A stretch of DNA of 64,000 nucleotides from Fallopia convolvulus (Eukaryota > Streptophyta > Magnoliopsida > Caryophyllales > Polygonaceae). This document shows, piece by piece, positions 34,661 through 46,940 of this stretch (positions are counted from its first letter, which is position 1; each line of letters opens with the position of its first letter). The notes beneath the pieces are model-generated. The model was given only the letters and a program-made list of their open reading frames with translations. It did no database searches and had not been told where the DNA came from. Position numbers and translations under genes: made by a program. Location: positions 5,151,001 to 5,215,000 of the forward strand of contig OZ024721.1 of the NCBI GenBank assembly GCA_964016875.1, written 5' to 3'.

Positions 34661-34802
34661 TGTTAAGGATATTTGTGTTATATTATGTTTCCATACCAGA
34701 TAATATTCTATCATATCTAAGATCTTCTATTTATGATAAGTATATTTCATATCTAGGGTTAGGAAGATATCTCGGAGAGCAAGTACCTCTCCTTCTCTTG
34801 TA

Positions 34803-34834
<32 letters not shown>

Positions 34835-34871
34835 ATCTTCCTTACATTAATAAAATTATCAGTTCTCCTAA
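34661..34871 (+). repeat. copia-1 3' LTR
   Basis: Preceded by GAGGGGGCA. It differs from the 5' LTR mainly by longer CT and TA runs at 34804-34836. Confidence 0.82.
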
Positions 34872-35184
34872 AACATATATAGATTGAACCATTGTACATT
34901 TACCCTTTTTGGTACCATTCATGTTTGTCACATGGTCAAGCTCTAGCAATTTGGTTGACTTCCTATATTCTAAAAACATGGATAAGAATTTATCATATCC
35001 AAAAATAAAAGATTTTTTTTAAAAAAAAAAGGGGCTATGTGGTCCAATCTAAAAGTGAGATGTGTCATTCAATAATTTTTTACATCCGCTTTAGGTTATA
35101 GTTATGATATTTTAATCGAATGACCCAAATTCATTTTTAAGTTTCATGATAAATGCTATTTTCATTTGAATCTATACCTACATA
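34872..35184. other. Intergenic remnant
   Basis: No gene seen. A stretch near 34925-34965 (CACATGGTCAAGCTCTAGCAA) resembles 14185-14215. The last nine bases, ACCTACATA, are the LINE target copy. Confidence 0.5.
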
Positions 35185-36302
35185 TGAGATGTGTATCCAG
35201 CGTTACTTTTTCGGTTCTTGTTGATGGCCGCCCTTCACAAGAATTCATTCCGGAACGGGGAATACGCCAGTGAGATCCTCTATCTCCTTATCTCTTTCTT
35301 TTTGTGGCGGAAGGATTCTCGACTCTTATCAAGCAAAGCGAGTCTCAAGGACGTCTAACGGGTATTCGAATCGCCAAAACAACTCCTTTTGTCTCTCACC
35401 TATTTTTTGCAGATGACAATATTATTTTTGCTCAAGCGACTTGTCAACAGGCGATGGAAATTGTTGATATCCTCCATTCTTTCGGAGCAGCTTCAGGTCA
35501 ACAGGTTAATTTGAGCAAGTCATAACTGTCCTTTAGCAAGAATGTGAATGAGGCCCAACGGGAGTTGTTGCAAGGGATTTTGAATGTCAAAGAGGTGGAA
35601 AAACATGACAAGTACCTGTGGCTGCCAACCATGGTAGGACGATCCAAAAAATTAATTTTTTTGCAGGTAAAGGAGAAGGTTTGGAAAAAATTGAAGGGTT
35701 GGAAAGCAAGTCCATTGTCAAGGGCAAGAAAAGAAGTTCTTATAAGATCGGTTATCCAAGCTATTCCTATGTACACCATGTCTTGTTTCCTTCATCCTGT
35801 TGGACAGATTTGGGAATTAAAACAACTCATGAGTAACTACTTATGGAATGGTCAAAAAGGAATGTGATCTCACAATTGGATGTCCTGGCAAAGAATGTGT
35901 CGGCCGAAGATAGAAGGTGGACTGGGATTTCGAAACATGGAATCTTTTAACTTAGCCTTGTTAGCTCGCCAAGGTTGGAGGCTGATTCAAGATCCACAGT
36001 CGCTTATTGCAAGGTTATACAAAGCCCGATACTACCCACACTCGGAGTTCTTTGAGGCTTCTTTAGGCTATAACCGGAGCTACTGTTAACGAAGCATATT
36101 CAAAGCACGCGCGGGAGGTTCTAAAGCAAGGAACGTTATGACAGGTGGGTAAAGGTTCAAATATCAAAGTCTGGCATGATAGGTGGATTCCAAGACCTTG
36201 CCTGTTCAAACCGATTGGGAATTTTTCTGGTGCACCGTAGGAACTTTGTGTTTCAGAACTGATTGATTGGAACCAAGGTGCTTGGGATACTGAGCGGCTT
36301 AG
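35185..36302 (+). pseudogene. LINE reverse transcriptase C-terminal half
   Basis: FSVLVDGRPSQEF and DPLSPYLFLF precede the catalytic segment HLFFADDNIIFAQ (FADD motif, near 35397-35435). Thumb and connection sequence follows (ARKEVLIRSVIQAIPMYTMS and GGLGFRNMESFNLALLARQG). In-frame stops include TGA 35271-35273, TAA 35523-35525 and TGA 35865-35867, and the frame breaks after 36089. Confidence 0.87.
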
Positions 36303-37628
36303 TGATGTCCGCCTTTTTAGTTATGTTTTTAGGGTGTGTTTTAGTGTGTTTGAGTCTTTTTCTTTAGTTTTGTGTTTTGTTTTGAGTCGTTTATGTAAGT
36401 TTTCGTATTTTCTTAAGATATGGAGTCTACATAAGCTTTGTTGGTGTTTTTTAGGTTTTTAGAAGCTATTTGGAGCATATTTTTAAGAAAGGAGCAAAGT
36501 TGGTGAAAGATAGCACTCAAAGATGAAGTGAAGATGAGGATTAAGTGCTCAAGTAAAGTCATTGAAGATCAAGTTTGAGCTTGGAAATAGGTAGAGAAAT
36601 TCGTTACAAGAACATAGGAAAAAGAATCGAGTCAAACGGAGTTGTAACGAATCCGCTACGCAAGTTTTATTCTAGGCTGTTCGAAGTGTTGAACAGGGTC
36701 GTTAACGACCCTGACAAGGTCGTTAACGAGGCATCCCGAGGAGCAGCGTGTCCGAGTCAGTGCAAATTAAAAGCTTTTATCTTATTTCCTTTTATGTTAT
36801 TAGTTAGATAGAAGGAATATATCTTATTAGAAGATTTATTTCCTTAGAGATAGATTTAAGATAGAATAGTTTCTCTATAAATACACTTGTCCCCTCTCTA
36901 GTTTTCTTACGATTCAAGTTAGAGGAGGAGGGGGGGAGACGGACGATAGACACGAAGGAGGAGAAGAGGGCGTGAGAGAGCGAGAGGGTAGAGATAGAGA
37001 GACGTGGTGATTCGAGTTTGAATTCAAGTTGTAAGCTTTCTCTTTTATTTGATATAGTTGTTCTTAATTATGCTTTGTGAGTAGTCTTCTCCTTCTAAGG
37101 TTGGGGTTAAACCCAACAATGGTTGTGCATGCTTGTTTATGATCATGTCTTGATTGTTTTTATTGCATGAATCTTTTCTCTTGTTCTTAATCCTTGAAAC
37201 GAAAGTTGAAAGGAATTTCTCATTCATAGTTGAAGTGAAAGCTGAAACCTTGAATCAGAATAGTCAATTTAGGGTTTTGAAGCGAAAGCGATCTTTCCTA
37301 GTTGAAGTAAGAAGAGATAGATAGTAAGTTTATTAATTTAGCGAAAGTTAGTTGATTTACTTGCTTAGGTCGATGAAAGTTGACATCTTTATGTGATAAA
37401 AGCATGATTTATGTGTTTCATAGCGTTTGGCATGCATAATTGTTGTTGTGGTGATACCTTTACCTTAGAATTCCTCTTTCTCTTGTTAAAAACCCTAGAT
37501 TTACTGGATTGCTTGCGTAACAAGTAACAAAACCTAGCACTGACTATCTCCCGTGGACGAACCTGACTTCGCTATACACAGTGGGGTCTTGATATAAATT
37601 TATTTGTTGTCAAGAAACCCTCTCAACA
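36303..37628 (+). repeat. Solo LTR of the Athila 5' LTR family inside the LINE
   Basis: TGATGTCCGCC to CTCTCAACA with perfect CTTAG duplication (36298-36302, 37629-37633). TATA box TATAAATA at 36876-36883. Carries a TCGTTAACGA pair at 36699 and 36720. Confidence 0.94.
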
Positions 37629-37633
37629 CTTAG

Positions 37634-38799
37634 TGACTTTTTTTGTGCTGAAGATGTGAGTCGTATTCAGAAAATACATCTTGTTGACCCTCTTCTATAG
37701 GATCGACTGATCTGGTTTTATACAAGAGATGGTAATTTCTGAGTGCGATCATCTTACCACATGATAGAAACACATAATCGCTCTGAATCAGGTAGAGGAG
37801 AGCAAACTGCAAGTTCAAGAATAGGGCATATATGGAAGAAAATATGGAAGTTGAGTGTACCTCCTAGAATCAGGTCGTTTTTATGGCGTGCCGGACAAGA
37901 TATTCTTCCTTGCAAAGCCAATTTGAACCGACGCAACATTATAGATGATCAAAGATGTGATTTATGTGGCAAATTTGAATCTGAATTACATGCTCTTTTT
38001 GAATGTAAAACTCCTTCTCTTGTTTGGAACCACTTCCCTTCCATAGCACAACTGGGACAACAAGCCTATTCTTTTCTTGACTGGGCATAAGCTATGTTGG
38101 ATCTATCTGATCGTGAGCAAGGCATTTGAGCAAGTATGTGTAGTGGATTATGGCATGCTCGAAATAAGGCTCTCTTTGCGTAGGAAACGTTTGAAATCGA
38201 GGATATTATCCAGCACTCTTTTGATACCTTGGATGAATTCAGTAAAGCGAATGAGTGTTTTAATGGGCCTCATAGTCCTGTGATCACTCAACAACTAAAT
38301 TGGACTCTTCCCCCCAGAGGATTGGGTCAAGATAAACGTTGATGCTGCTGTTAAAGGAGACGACTATGGAATTGGAGTGATCGGACAGGACTCAACTGGT
38401 GCAATCGTCTTTGTAGGGGCAAAGCGAATCCAACTTGGGTCCACGGTGTGTGTGGTTGAGGCTGAAGTGACGCTTTGGGGCCTCCAAATTGGACTGTCTT
38501 TAGGCTTTGAGAGAGTTATTCTTGAATCTGATTCAATCCAACTCATTCAAGCTGCTCATCAAGGAAACATTCCTCACACTACGTTCGGCCAGATTCTTGC
38601 TTTAGCTTTGGAACAAATTGCATTTTTTCTTTCAAGCAAGTGGGAACATTGTCGGCGAACAGCGAACAGGGCAGCGGATTGGCTTAGCAATTGGAAACCT
38701 AGAGCTCCTTTTTTAGTTATATGTAATTTTTATTTTCCGTTGGATTTCTATGCTATGCTATTCTTGAGAACCATTTGGTTGGTGTTTAATGAAATTTAG
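37634..38799 (+). pseudogene. LINE zinc-binding RVT region and RNase H
   Basis: Continues the frame interrupted by the solo LTR. The zf-RVT region has KIWKLSVPPRIRSFLWRA, then CDLCGKFESELHALFEC with Cys/His spacing typical of the family. The RNase H-like domain starts near 38330 (INVDAA) and carries VVEAEVTLWG and LESDSIQLIQA; its Asp and Glu residues are present. TAA at 38797-38799 is near the A tail. Stops and frameshifts occur between 37740 and 38340. Confidence 0.83.
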
Positions 38800-38823
38800 T
38801 TTTCATTAAAAAAAACCTACATA

Positions 38824-39294
38824 ACAAATTAACAATCCCTCGTACCCGCACCAAATTGGGTGGTGGGTCCATTGTGCATTTGTGCGACTAATGAGCCGCG
38901 GCCGGTCACAGTTCATTCAACTGATAAACCCTAGGAAGGAACCAGAGAGAGAGAGACAATTCAAAGAATTCTTCAACGCCGGCATATCTTTTCTGCCTTG
39001 TCAAACTCTACAAAGGTTAGGTTTTGCTCTCGCTTGTATCCAAATTTGATCGGTTTGAACTTGTCGTTCTCAATTGAATTTGTTGTTCTTATTTCTCAAT
39101 TGAGAAATTTCCAAAATTTCGCCACTGGCTAGAGCCTAGAATGCGCTCCTGCGGCTATTTTGTTGAATCCAACTGGCCAATTTTTTACCTTATAATCGAG
39201 GGATACCTCTCTAATGTTGCTTGTATAGTTGTATTGCAAGTAGAAGTGAATTATTAATGCATGTCATAGGACCAACGTACAGGGGCTCTGAAAA
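38824..39294 (+). promoter_or_regulatory. RID2-like promoter, leader and 5' UTR intron
   Basis: A telo-box-like AAACCCTAG at 38926-38934 is typical of plant ribosome-biogenesis promoters. A GA-rich leader follows. A 5' UTR intron is likely: donor near 39016 (ACAAAG/GTTAGG) and acceptor at GTACAG near 39280, just before the ATG. The LINE ends only about 110 bp upstream of the telo-box. Confidence 0.6.
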
Positions 39295-42200
39295 ATGTCT
39301 TCTAGACCGGAATTGCAAGCCCCGCCCGAGATATTCTACGATGAATCGGAGGCTCGCAAGTACACTTCTTCTTCACGTATTATTGAAATCCAGGCAGGTT
39401 TTCCGAACTCATCGACAAAACCGATTCAAGTTCAGCTTATTTCTTCTGCTGAACTTTGCTAATTTTTGTTTGTCCATACAATCTTTTCTTCATATAGTCG
39501 AAACTTACGGAGAGAGCACTGGAGCTTCTTGCTTTGCCAAATGATGGCCTTCCCAGATTACTTCTTGACATCGGTATGTTATTGTTTTGACATTAGGCTT
39601 ATTTGTGGCAATGAAATTTATGTTTAGTTTTGGTGATTTAGAATCGATACAATCAATGGAAGACAAGAAAAAGTGAAACACAGGTGTTTCAACTTGAGGA
39701 CCCTCTTAGAAAGCAATGCTTAGCATGCGGCTGATTTTGCTTTGCCAAATGCTTAGCAATGCTTAGCATTCGGTATGTTATTGTTTTGATATGGAAAGAT
39801 GCATTTTTGCAACAACTTACCATTCATGTATACTTTTCTGATGTTATGGATAAATGAATTGCTATGCTTCTGCTAGAAGTTTTTTTGTCAGTAAATGTCA
39901 TTGATCAATTTGTAACCTTATGCTGTCATCTTTCCCATGCATCATCATCATCATCATCATCATTGACCCAGTGAGGCTCCGCTATAGCGGAATCTGGGGG
40001 GTCAAGATGGGGGTACCCCTGCCCAAGGGAAAGGGGTACGCCCGATAGACCCAAGAAAAGGTTTTAAATCCGAACCTCAAGTCAGGGTCTTTTTCACAGC
40101 AGTGCTAAGCCTTTAACACTAAAGCAGTAATGACAGTTTTAACAATGATCGTTGTTGAATGGAAGGGCTTTATAATGGAAATATAGAGGTTGAACTGCAG
40201 CTAAAATTTGGTTTATGCTGTGGAAGAATAGTTTATATTTTTAATACTTGAGAAATCATCAATTCATGTGAAAGAACTATGTGTTGGCAATAGCACAAAT
40301 GTTAGCAGTGTCCAGAATGGCTGGTAGCCAACTCTTGAAATTGTCTAAGAGCTATCATTGTGTTTGGATGAGTGGAATCCACAGGATAAATGCTTTGCTT
40401 TATCCTTAAATCTTCCTGATTTTATGAATGCAGCCTCGTAAGATGATATGCTCTAAATGAGGATATTTATGACATCTATATTGAACAGCTTTGTGAATAT
40501 TTTACATAAATCATTACAGAAAGTATATCACTTGTGTTTAATTGGTGAGGTATTATCTAGTTGAGTAGTAATTTAACAACTCTTTTTTCTCTATGTTTCT
40601 CTTTCTTAGGTTGTGGATCTGGTCTTAGTGGCGAGACTATATCTGAGAATGGGCATCAGTGGATTGGTCTAGATATTTCACAATCGATGCTTGGTAGGTA
40701 AATACTTTTATGTTTATATTTTATGACAAACTGATATGCAATGAAGGAATAACAACACACAAACATATGCATGCAAGTGAACAAATATATTAAGTAAAGC
40801 TTTCTAAAATTAGTTTTAGTGTGGCAAATAAACTCACAATGTGAAACTTGATTGGCAGAATCAACTTGAGGTGGCTTTCTCAGGTTTAGTGCTCAGGGCT
40901 TTTGATTTGCTTCAACTTCTTGTCCACTTACTGATTCCTGTTTGTATTTAAATCTTCACTTGGGGATCAAAATTGAGTAGCTAGCTGTTACTTGTTAAGT
41001 TTAAGTTGGATTGCTATATCTAATTGATTTTTTTGGTTGCATGATCCAGATGTTGCAATAGAGAGGGAGGTGGAAGGTGATCTTATTAATGGAGACATGG
41101 GTCAGGTATAAAACCTAAATTTGCAGTAGTAGTATGAGAAATCATCATCTGATTATGCAAATATGTAATAGTGAAATTTTGATGCCTTTTCACTTGTGTT
41201 TTCATGCGATCTTGTGTATGGCCTAGAGCCACTTTAGCTTGGAAAGTGACTCAACACTTAAAACTGTATTTTGGATAATTCAATTGTAATTAGACAAGTA
41301 AGAATGAAATACCTTGTGCATCCAATATGAACAAGCTAGACAGGGAAAAAAACCCGAGTTATTGAACATTTGAGCTCTGTGTCCTCCAAATTTTGACCTT
41401 AGGAACCTCTCTATCTTTTCCTCTACATTCTATTCTCCCAGCTTTAAACTTATAAGTTATAATTTGATAAGCTGCTAGTGATTATGGTGCAAGTTTATCC
41501 AATACTATGTTGTATGCCTATCCTTATGAATTTGTATTTTCTTGTTCATTGTTATGTGTATTATGCCTATTTTTTTGTGTAACTTTTCCTTATATTGGAA
41601 CTATTTACACGTACCTTATTTTCAAGTACATCCTTTGTAATATCAAGCATAAATTTTATCCTATTATCTACTATTTAGTATTTACATGTACCTTATTTTC
41701 AAGTACATCCTTTGTTCTACCAAGCATAAATTTTATCCCATCATCTGTATCTGGGATTGTGCCCCAAGTTTATGATTTAGTGTGATGTGAAATTAAGTTT
41801 GTAACTTGTTAGATCAGTTACTAATTATATGAGAATGTTGAATTATTATTTCTTATACTATGTCACAGGGTTTAGGACTGCGGCCCGGAGTAATTGATGG
41901 TGCTATCAGTATATCTGCTGTCCAGGTTCGCCCTTTCTTTATGCTATTTCTTTTTCTTGCTTTCTTGTCTGCGAATAGGAAATCGAGTTTTCTTTTTTGT
42001 TGTGCTCATATATTCGCAGAGCTGTTTCTTTTGGCATTTTTCTTCCATGGTTGAATTGAGGAAGTTGTATGTATTGCTTAAATGAGTAATTTATTCTCGT
42101 ATTGCATAGTTTCATTGATATATGAAAAGAAGAAACTTGCATTACAAGCTGATGACAATGTTTATGCTGGAATTAGTGTTATGATTGCTCAGCTTTTACT

Positions 42201-44105
42201 TTTTTATCTTATTAAATTTCTCTGGTTTGATCAAACAGTGGTTGTGCAATGCTGACAAGTCTTCTCACGAGCCTCGGCTGAGACTAAAGTATGTTGGCAT
42301 CCACACATGATATGTTTTTTCAATTAATGCTGATCAATTTCAGGCTTTTCAGCTGCGGCAGTTATAATATTCCTCAATCTATGATCAAGTGCAGGGCATT
42401 CTTTGGATCATTGTATAGAAGCTTGGCAAGAGGAGCTAGAGCCGTGCTTCAAGTATATCCTGAAAATATAGCTCAGCGTGAGCTCATATTAAGTTATGCG
42501 ATGCGAGCTGGATTTGCTGGTGGTGTGGTTGTTGACTATCCTCATAGGTACATAATTTTTCACAGGCTTTGTATGCACAGATATAAATAGGAAGCCCTCA
42601 AAGTGATCAGTTTTTCTTCTTAATGTGTCAGTGAATGCTACTGGGTACTTCAAATTATGACTGGCCATTTACCTATTTACTTGTAGTAGTATGATAATCT
42701 AGAGTTTTAGTGCTGCTGCTAACTTAATAAGATATTCTCATTTATAGAAAGAAAAACAAAAATAGTGATTTTTTAAAATAAATGTAAATACTTGCAAGTC
42801 TTTTCCTGGGAATGGAATCTTGCATTTTAGCTTTCTCATATATCCTTTCAAATGGCTTGCTGTGTTCACTGTAGACGCTTAGGCTGATAAGCATCTGTAA
42901 TTCTGTAAATACATAATATATATTTCATAATCCCATCTGCATATTGTAGATTAAAGAATTTTTCATTGGGGATAGGGTAAAATATAAGAATGCTATGACA
43001 GTTTTCTAATATGTTAGTGCTCGCATATCTTTACCTAGAGTTTAGGGATACTAGGAATGAGACTTCTGCATCTGATTGCCCTTTTCAATATCCAGTCAAA
43101 TGATAGTCTGTGTTTGCTGTTATTGTCTCATGCCTGGCTGTCTTCTCAATGTGAGAATTTATACATGCAAAATTGCACATATTTCCTTGTGATTTCCATA
43201 TTCCAAATTTATCGGAGATTCTTGTTATAGCATGAGGTCACTTCCTAAATTGGGTTGCAATTCCTCTTCCCAATTGCATTGCATTGCATTGTAAAATGAC
43301 ATCCTAGTGTACTTGCACTGACAGTGATTTTAGAATGCACATTCTTTCTCTCTTGAAATATGTTAAATAAGAAGCTCGAACCTCAAATGCTTACACAATT
43401 GTTGTGCATAATACTTGCTAGATTAGTTATAGCTAATGTCAAATGTTTCTGAACAAAAAAAGGATGTTTTCTGATCTGTTTTGTATTTGACCCTTGGCAG
43501 CTCTAAAAGTAGAAAAGAGTACCTTGTCCTCACATGTGGTCCACCTTCTCTAAGCTCTGCTGTGCCAAATGCTAAAGGAGAAGATGGAGTAAGTTGCTCA
43601 GATGAAGATGATGATGATAGTAGCGGTGATGAAGAACATCAGGCAAGTTGTTTTCTACATACTCCCTCTTTGGAATTGGATGACATAATAATCTCTTCTA
43701 ATTCTAGATGCGCACGTTCCGTGATGGTATTCTACTGGGCAATTGAATTCTCTTTCATGTATTCTGGCGGTGCAAAATTGTTTAAAGCGTGTAATTCAAT
43801 GGGTGCAATACTTGGATTGATCATGTCTTTTCTAAATTTTTCAGTACTTGGTTTTTATTTGTTGTTTGTGTGTACTTGGTTTGTTTCCCTAGCTTTGTGT
43901 TTTGTTTTTCTAAGACCAAGTTTCTTGCTCATTTACCCAGGTTAGCGTATCAGACAGGAACAGACCGAGGAAAAAGCAGAAGCTGAACAAGAAGGGGAAA
44001 GGGAGGGATTGGGTCATAAGGAAGAAAGAGCAGCTTAGAAAGAAAGGCCAGGTGGTACCCCAAGATACCAAATACACCGCGAGAAAACGAAAGGCGCGCT
44101 TTTGA
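39295..44105 (+). CDS. RID2: 18S rRNA (guanine-N7)-methyltransferase, RID2/BUD23-like
   Basis: Nine exons: 39295-39393, 39498-39573, 40610-40693, 41050-41105, 41869-41925, 42239-42288, 42395-42547, 43501-43642, 43941-44105. They total 882 nt and encode 293 aa, close to the usual family length. The start MSSRPELQAPPEIFYDESEA is family-typical. The SAM-binding motif DIGCGSG is at about residues 57-63, and VIDGAISISAVQWLCNADK and RAVLQVYPENIAQRE are conserved family blocks. After an acidic segment (SDEDDDDSSGDEE) the C-terminus is Lys/Arg-rich and fits a nuclear signal. The known role is N7-methylation of a guanine in 18S rRNA and 40S assembly in the nucleolus, with a TRM112-type partner; in Arabidopsis the gene is needed for root initiation. 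Introns 1 and 8 need GC-AG splice sites. No defects seen. Confidence 0.95.
39941..40115 (-). repeat. SINE-like repeat in RID2 intron 2
   Basis: On the minus strand it has a B-box-like GGTTCGGATTTAAAACC (about 40060-40076) and an upstream GGCTTAGCACT that could be a weak A box. The body contains GGGGTACCCC-type palindromes, and the 3' end is an ATG/CAT triplet run (39941-39963). This fits a tRNA-derived SINE, but no target duplication was confirmed. Confidence 0.45.
41604..41757 (+). repeat. Two-copy 77-bp tandem repeat in RID2 intron 4
   Basis: Both copies include ACCTTATTTTCAAGTACATC and AAGCATAAATTTTATCC. No splice site is affected. Confidence 0.8.
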
Positions 44106-44836
44106 AATGCATCCACAAAACAGCTCTTGAAGGTGTATTTTTTTTTGTCCATTACACACAAGTGTTTTTGTCCTTTTGGACAGTGAGCAAATTCAGACAT
44201 CATAACTCGGAAGAATTGAGATATTAGATGTTTATTCTATTGACATTGGTGGGAAAAATGCTTGTTATTTGTTGATTTTATTTGCTTAGAGTGAAATTGA
44301 ATATCAAAGCGTTATATTTCACTCCCTATAGCTTGGAACTAATATAGATCACCCATTTCCTGGTTTTTGATGTTGGAAGAGTGTGAGACGGCAACTCGTG
44401 CAATAAGTGTTTTAGATTCGAAGAAAATTTCCATGGGAAATACTCTTTTGAAGATCCTTTGAAGAAATTCGGTAGATTTTATATTAACTTCCGGGTTACC
44501 ACGCGAATTACGTTAAAGATTTATATACCTCATAAATTATGTCGAACCATAAGGTTACCACGTAGAATTTCATTTCTATGTATTATAAACAATACTTTCT
44601 TGAAGCTCTTAATCCACCTCCTATTCTTGATGATTGGGCTGCTAATGCTGTTGATTCATGAAGCTGGACAATAGTTTCCCTAACACACAAATGTTGTGGC
44701 CCGATTGCACATTCTCTCTTAATCTGGGCCGGGCCCTGCTAGAGTAGGACAAAAGTTTTATTAATTTTTAAAAAAATGTCAACTTTACTAAAAAAAATCT
44801 ACATGTCAACTTTTAATTATTTAATATATTTATTTT
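44106..44836. other. RID2 3' UTR and intergenic DNA
   Basis: The first part is presumably the 3' UTR. No further gene was recognised. ATTTT at 44832-44836 is the target copy of copia-3. Confidence 0.55.
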
Positions 44837-45121
44837 TGTTAAGAGATAAGGTGAATTATTCATCCATCATTGTTTTTGTTTTATTAGGCCTAAGAGATGA
44901 AATATCATCATCGCTTTTTGTTTTATTAGGCTTGTTTTATTAGGCTGGCAATCATTACCGCAATGACGGCCTTCAATTTTTCTCAGCTTTATACTGCTGA
45001 ACTTCGCATGTACGCAAAACTTTTGTTATAAATAGGATGTACAATTCACTGTAAAGAATTAACGAAATCAGTTCAGATTTCTCAACTTTCTCAGCTCTCT
45101 CTCCCCCAATATTTCACAACA
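44837..45121 (+). repeat. copia-3 5' LTR
   Basis: TGTTAAGAG to TTTCACAACA; 285 bp. TATA-like TATAAATAG near 45029. Confidence 0.9.
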
Positions 45122-45746
45122 CGTTATCAGCACGAGAGTTTTTTCAAATAAATACCAACTGAGTGGCTAGATCTTTTGAAGGTAGTACATACTTTATACT
45201 GCTTTCAATTTTCTAAACCATAGTTTTTATAGATCATCGTTTTAATGACTCGATGATATGAGAACTTGGCTTTCTTCTTCTTCATATATGTAAAAACTTT
45301 TTTTCTGATAGAAGAATTTTTGAAGAAAATTTTTACAAAGGTTGAATGTTTTTGCTACGTTTGATTTACAATTATATTGAAACTACACGTATGGGTTTTC
45401 CTTGAACAAAACCAAAGCCTTGCAAAATGGGAAAAGACAAAAGAGATGCAAATTTTGTTTCCAATTCTCTGCCACCATTTTATTCAACGTTTTTTTTGTT
45501 TGTACAATGATTACATGCACTTTATCAAACCCTTTGCATTAATATAAGGATATCATACATATAATTTATCCATCTTTATTAATGTTGCATGTTTTAATAT
45601 CTTATTTTTCTTCATGCACATACATATATGCATATATATACTAGTATTCATGTTAAATACGTTGATATTAATATGTGTATCACTAATTAATATTGTCTAT
45701 TCTTATGGTTAATTAATTATTTGTTAATTAATATATAGTTGATCTA

Positions 45747-46796
45747 ATGACAACTATTACAAAGTGGGAATTTGATATTCTCGACTTATCGCACCAGAGA
45801 TATCTGGATTGGAGGGTTGATGCACTGGCAGCTCACCCCCAAGCAAATGATCTACAAGAGACCATAAAAGAAAATAAAAATATCAGAGATATTTGAAATG
45901 GAAGGTTGATGCACAAGCTCACCTCCAAGCAAATGGTCTACAAGAGATCATAAAAGAAAAGAAAATATGGTCTACAAGAGATCATAAAAGAAAATGAAAA
46001 TATTTCCCCACGGAATAAGGCTAAGGCAATTATCTTTCTTCGCCATCATATACATGATAGCCTGAAATCTGAATATCTGTTGGTGGAAAATCCCAAATTA
46101 AGTATTATGGGAGAAGCCTAGAACAAAGATATGGGCACCAGCAACAAGTTTTGCTCCCTAAAGCAAATTATGACTGGACTAATTTAAGGTTTAAAGACCT
46201 CAAGTCAGTCAATGATTATAATTCTGCCCTGTTTCGCATAAGCTCTCAATTACATTTATGCGGCAGAAAATCTCTAAAGAGATAATGTTGAATAAAAACT
46301 ATTCAACCATGCATATTACTAATGTGTTGTTACAAGAACAATACAGACAAAGGGCATGTTACTAATGTGTTGTTATAAGAACAATACAGATAGAGGGAGT
46401 TTAAAAAGTACCCAGATTTGATACAGGCTTGAAATAAATTCCACATATGCCTCTCAAAGAAATGATAGTAGGCATCAAAAATAATCATGGACACGATGGT
46501 AATCGTGACCGTGGCCGTGGCCGAAGTCGAGGTCATGGTCAAAGATGTGGCCAAAGGGGAATTATCAGAAGCATAAATCTTTTGATGCATCCATTTCCAA
46601 AAGAAATGATAAGCAAATGATTCAGAAGGATACTAAAGGATCCTCCCAAAAGCCCAAATTTATATGCTATAGATGTGGTATGACAAGTCATTGGGCAAGG
46701 GTGTGTCGCACAGCCAAATACTTGATTGAGTTGTACCAATCTTCCCAAAAAGATACAGGGGAAGAATATGGAGACTCATTTTGTCGACGACACTGA
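45747..46796 (+). pseudogene. gag: copia-3 gag remnants with zinc knuckle
   Basis: ATG 45747 opens MTTITKWEFDILDLS, followed by a duplicated and broken stretch (45850-45985) with stops. A knuckle-bearing frame at 46545-46796 includes CYRCGMTSHWARVC (CX2CX4HX4C). No continuous gag survives. Confidence 0.78.
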
Positions 46797-46940
46797 ACCT
46801 ACACCAAGTTTGGACATCTCTGATTCCATCATAGATGATGAATTTGGAATCAATGAAAAATATCAACTACTATAATATATATCTTTGTATTATTATCTGT
46901 TATTTATGTTTTTAATTATGTTTTTCTTTATCTTGAAGAT

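Larger units (their letters stand above)
18884..34871 (+). mobile_element. Ty1/copia retrotransposon copia-1, interrupted and decayed
   Basis: LTRs of about 200 bp at 18884-19076 (TGTCAAGAATATT) and 34661-34871 (TGTTAAGGATATT). Coding order is gag, protease, integrase, reverse transcriptase, RNase H, which defines copia. An 11.1-kb minus-strand element (20681-31807) splits the GAG-pre-integrase region. The reading continues in the same frame across the split when the insertion and one target copy are ignored, which proves the nesting order. The own target duplication is unclear: GATTG lies just left of the 5' LTR and recurs at 34882-34886, about 11 bases past the likely 3' end. Stops and frameshifts are numerous, so it is inactive. 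Confidence 0.88.
35185..38814 (+). mobile_element. 5'-truncated LINE (non-LTR retrotransposon)
   Basis: Flanked by a 9-bp duplication ACCTACATA (35176-35184 and 38815-38823) and ending in an A-rich tail, both marks of target-primed insertion. The retained part begins in the middle of the reverse transcriptase and runs through the zinc-knuckle RVT region to RNase H. A solo LTR (36303-37628) with duplication CTTAG splits it; the LINE itself is about 2.3 kb. Confidence 0.88.

Noticed and set aside
34872..34886. GATTG as the copia-1 target duplication
   Set aside because: It is offset from the 3' LTR end by about 11 bases, so it was mentioned but not asserted.
43481..43945. Single 154-aa frame at the RID2 3' end
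   Set aside because: Reads exon 8 straight through intron 8; the conserved C-terminus is restored only by splicing at the GC donor.
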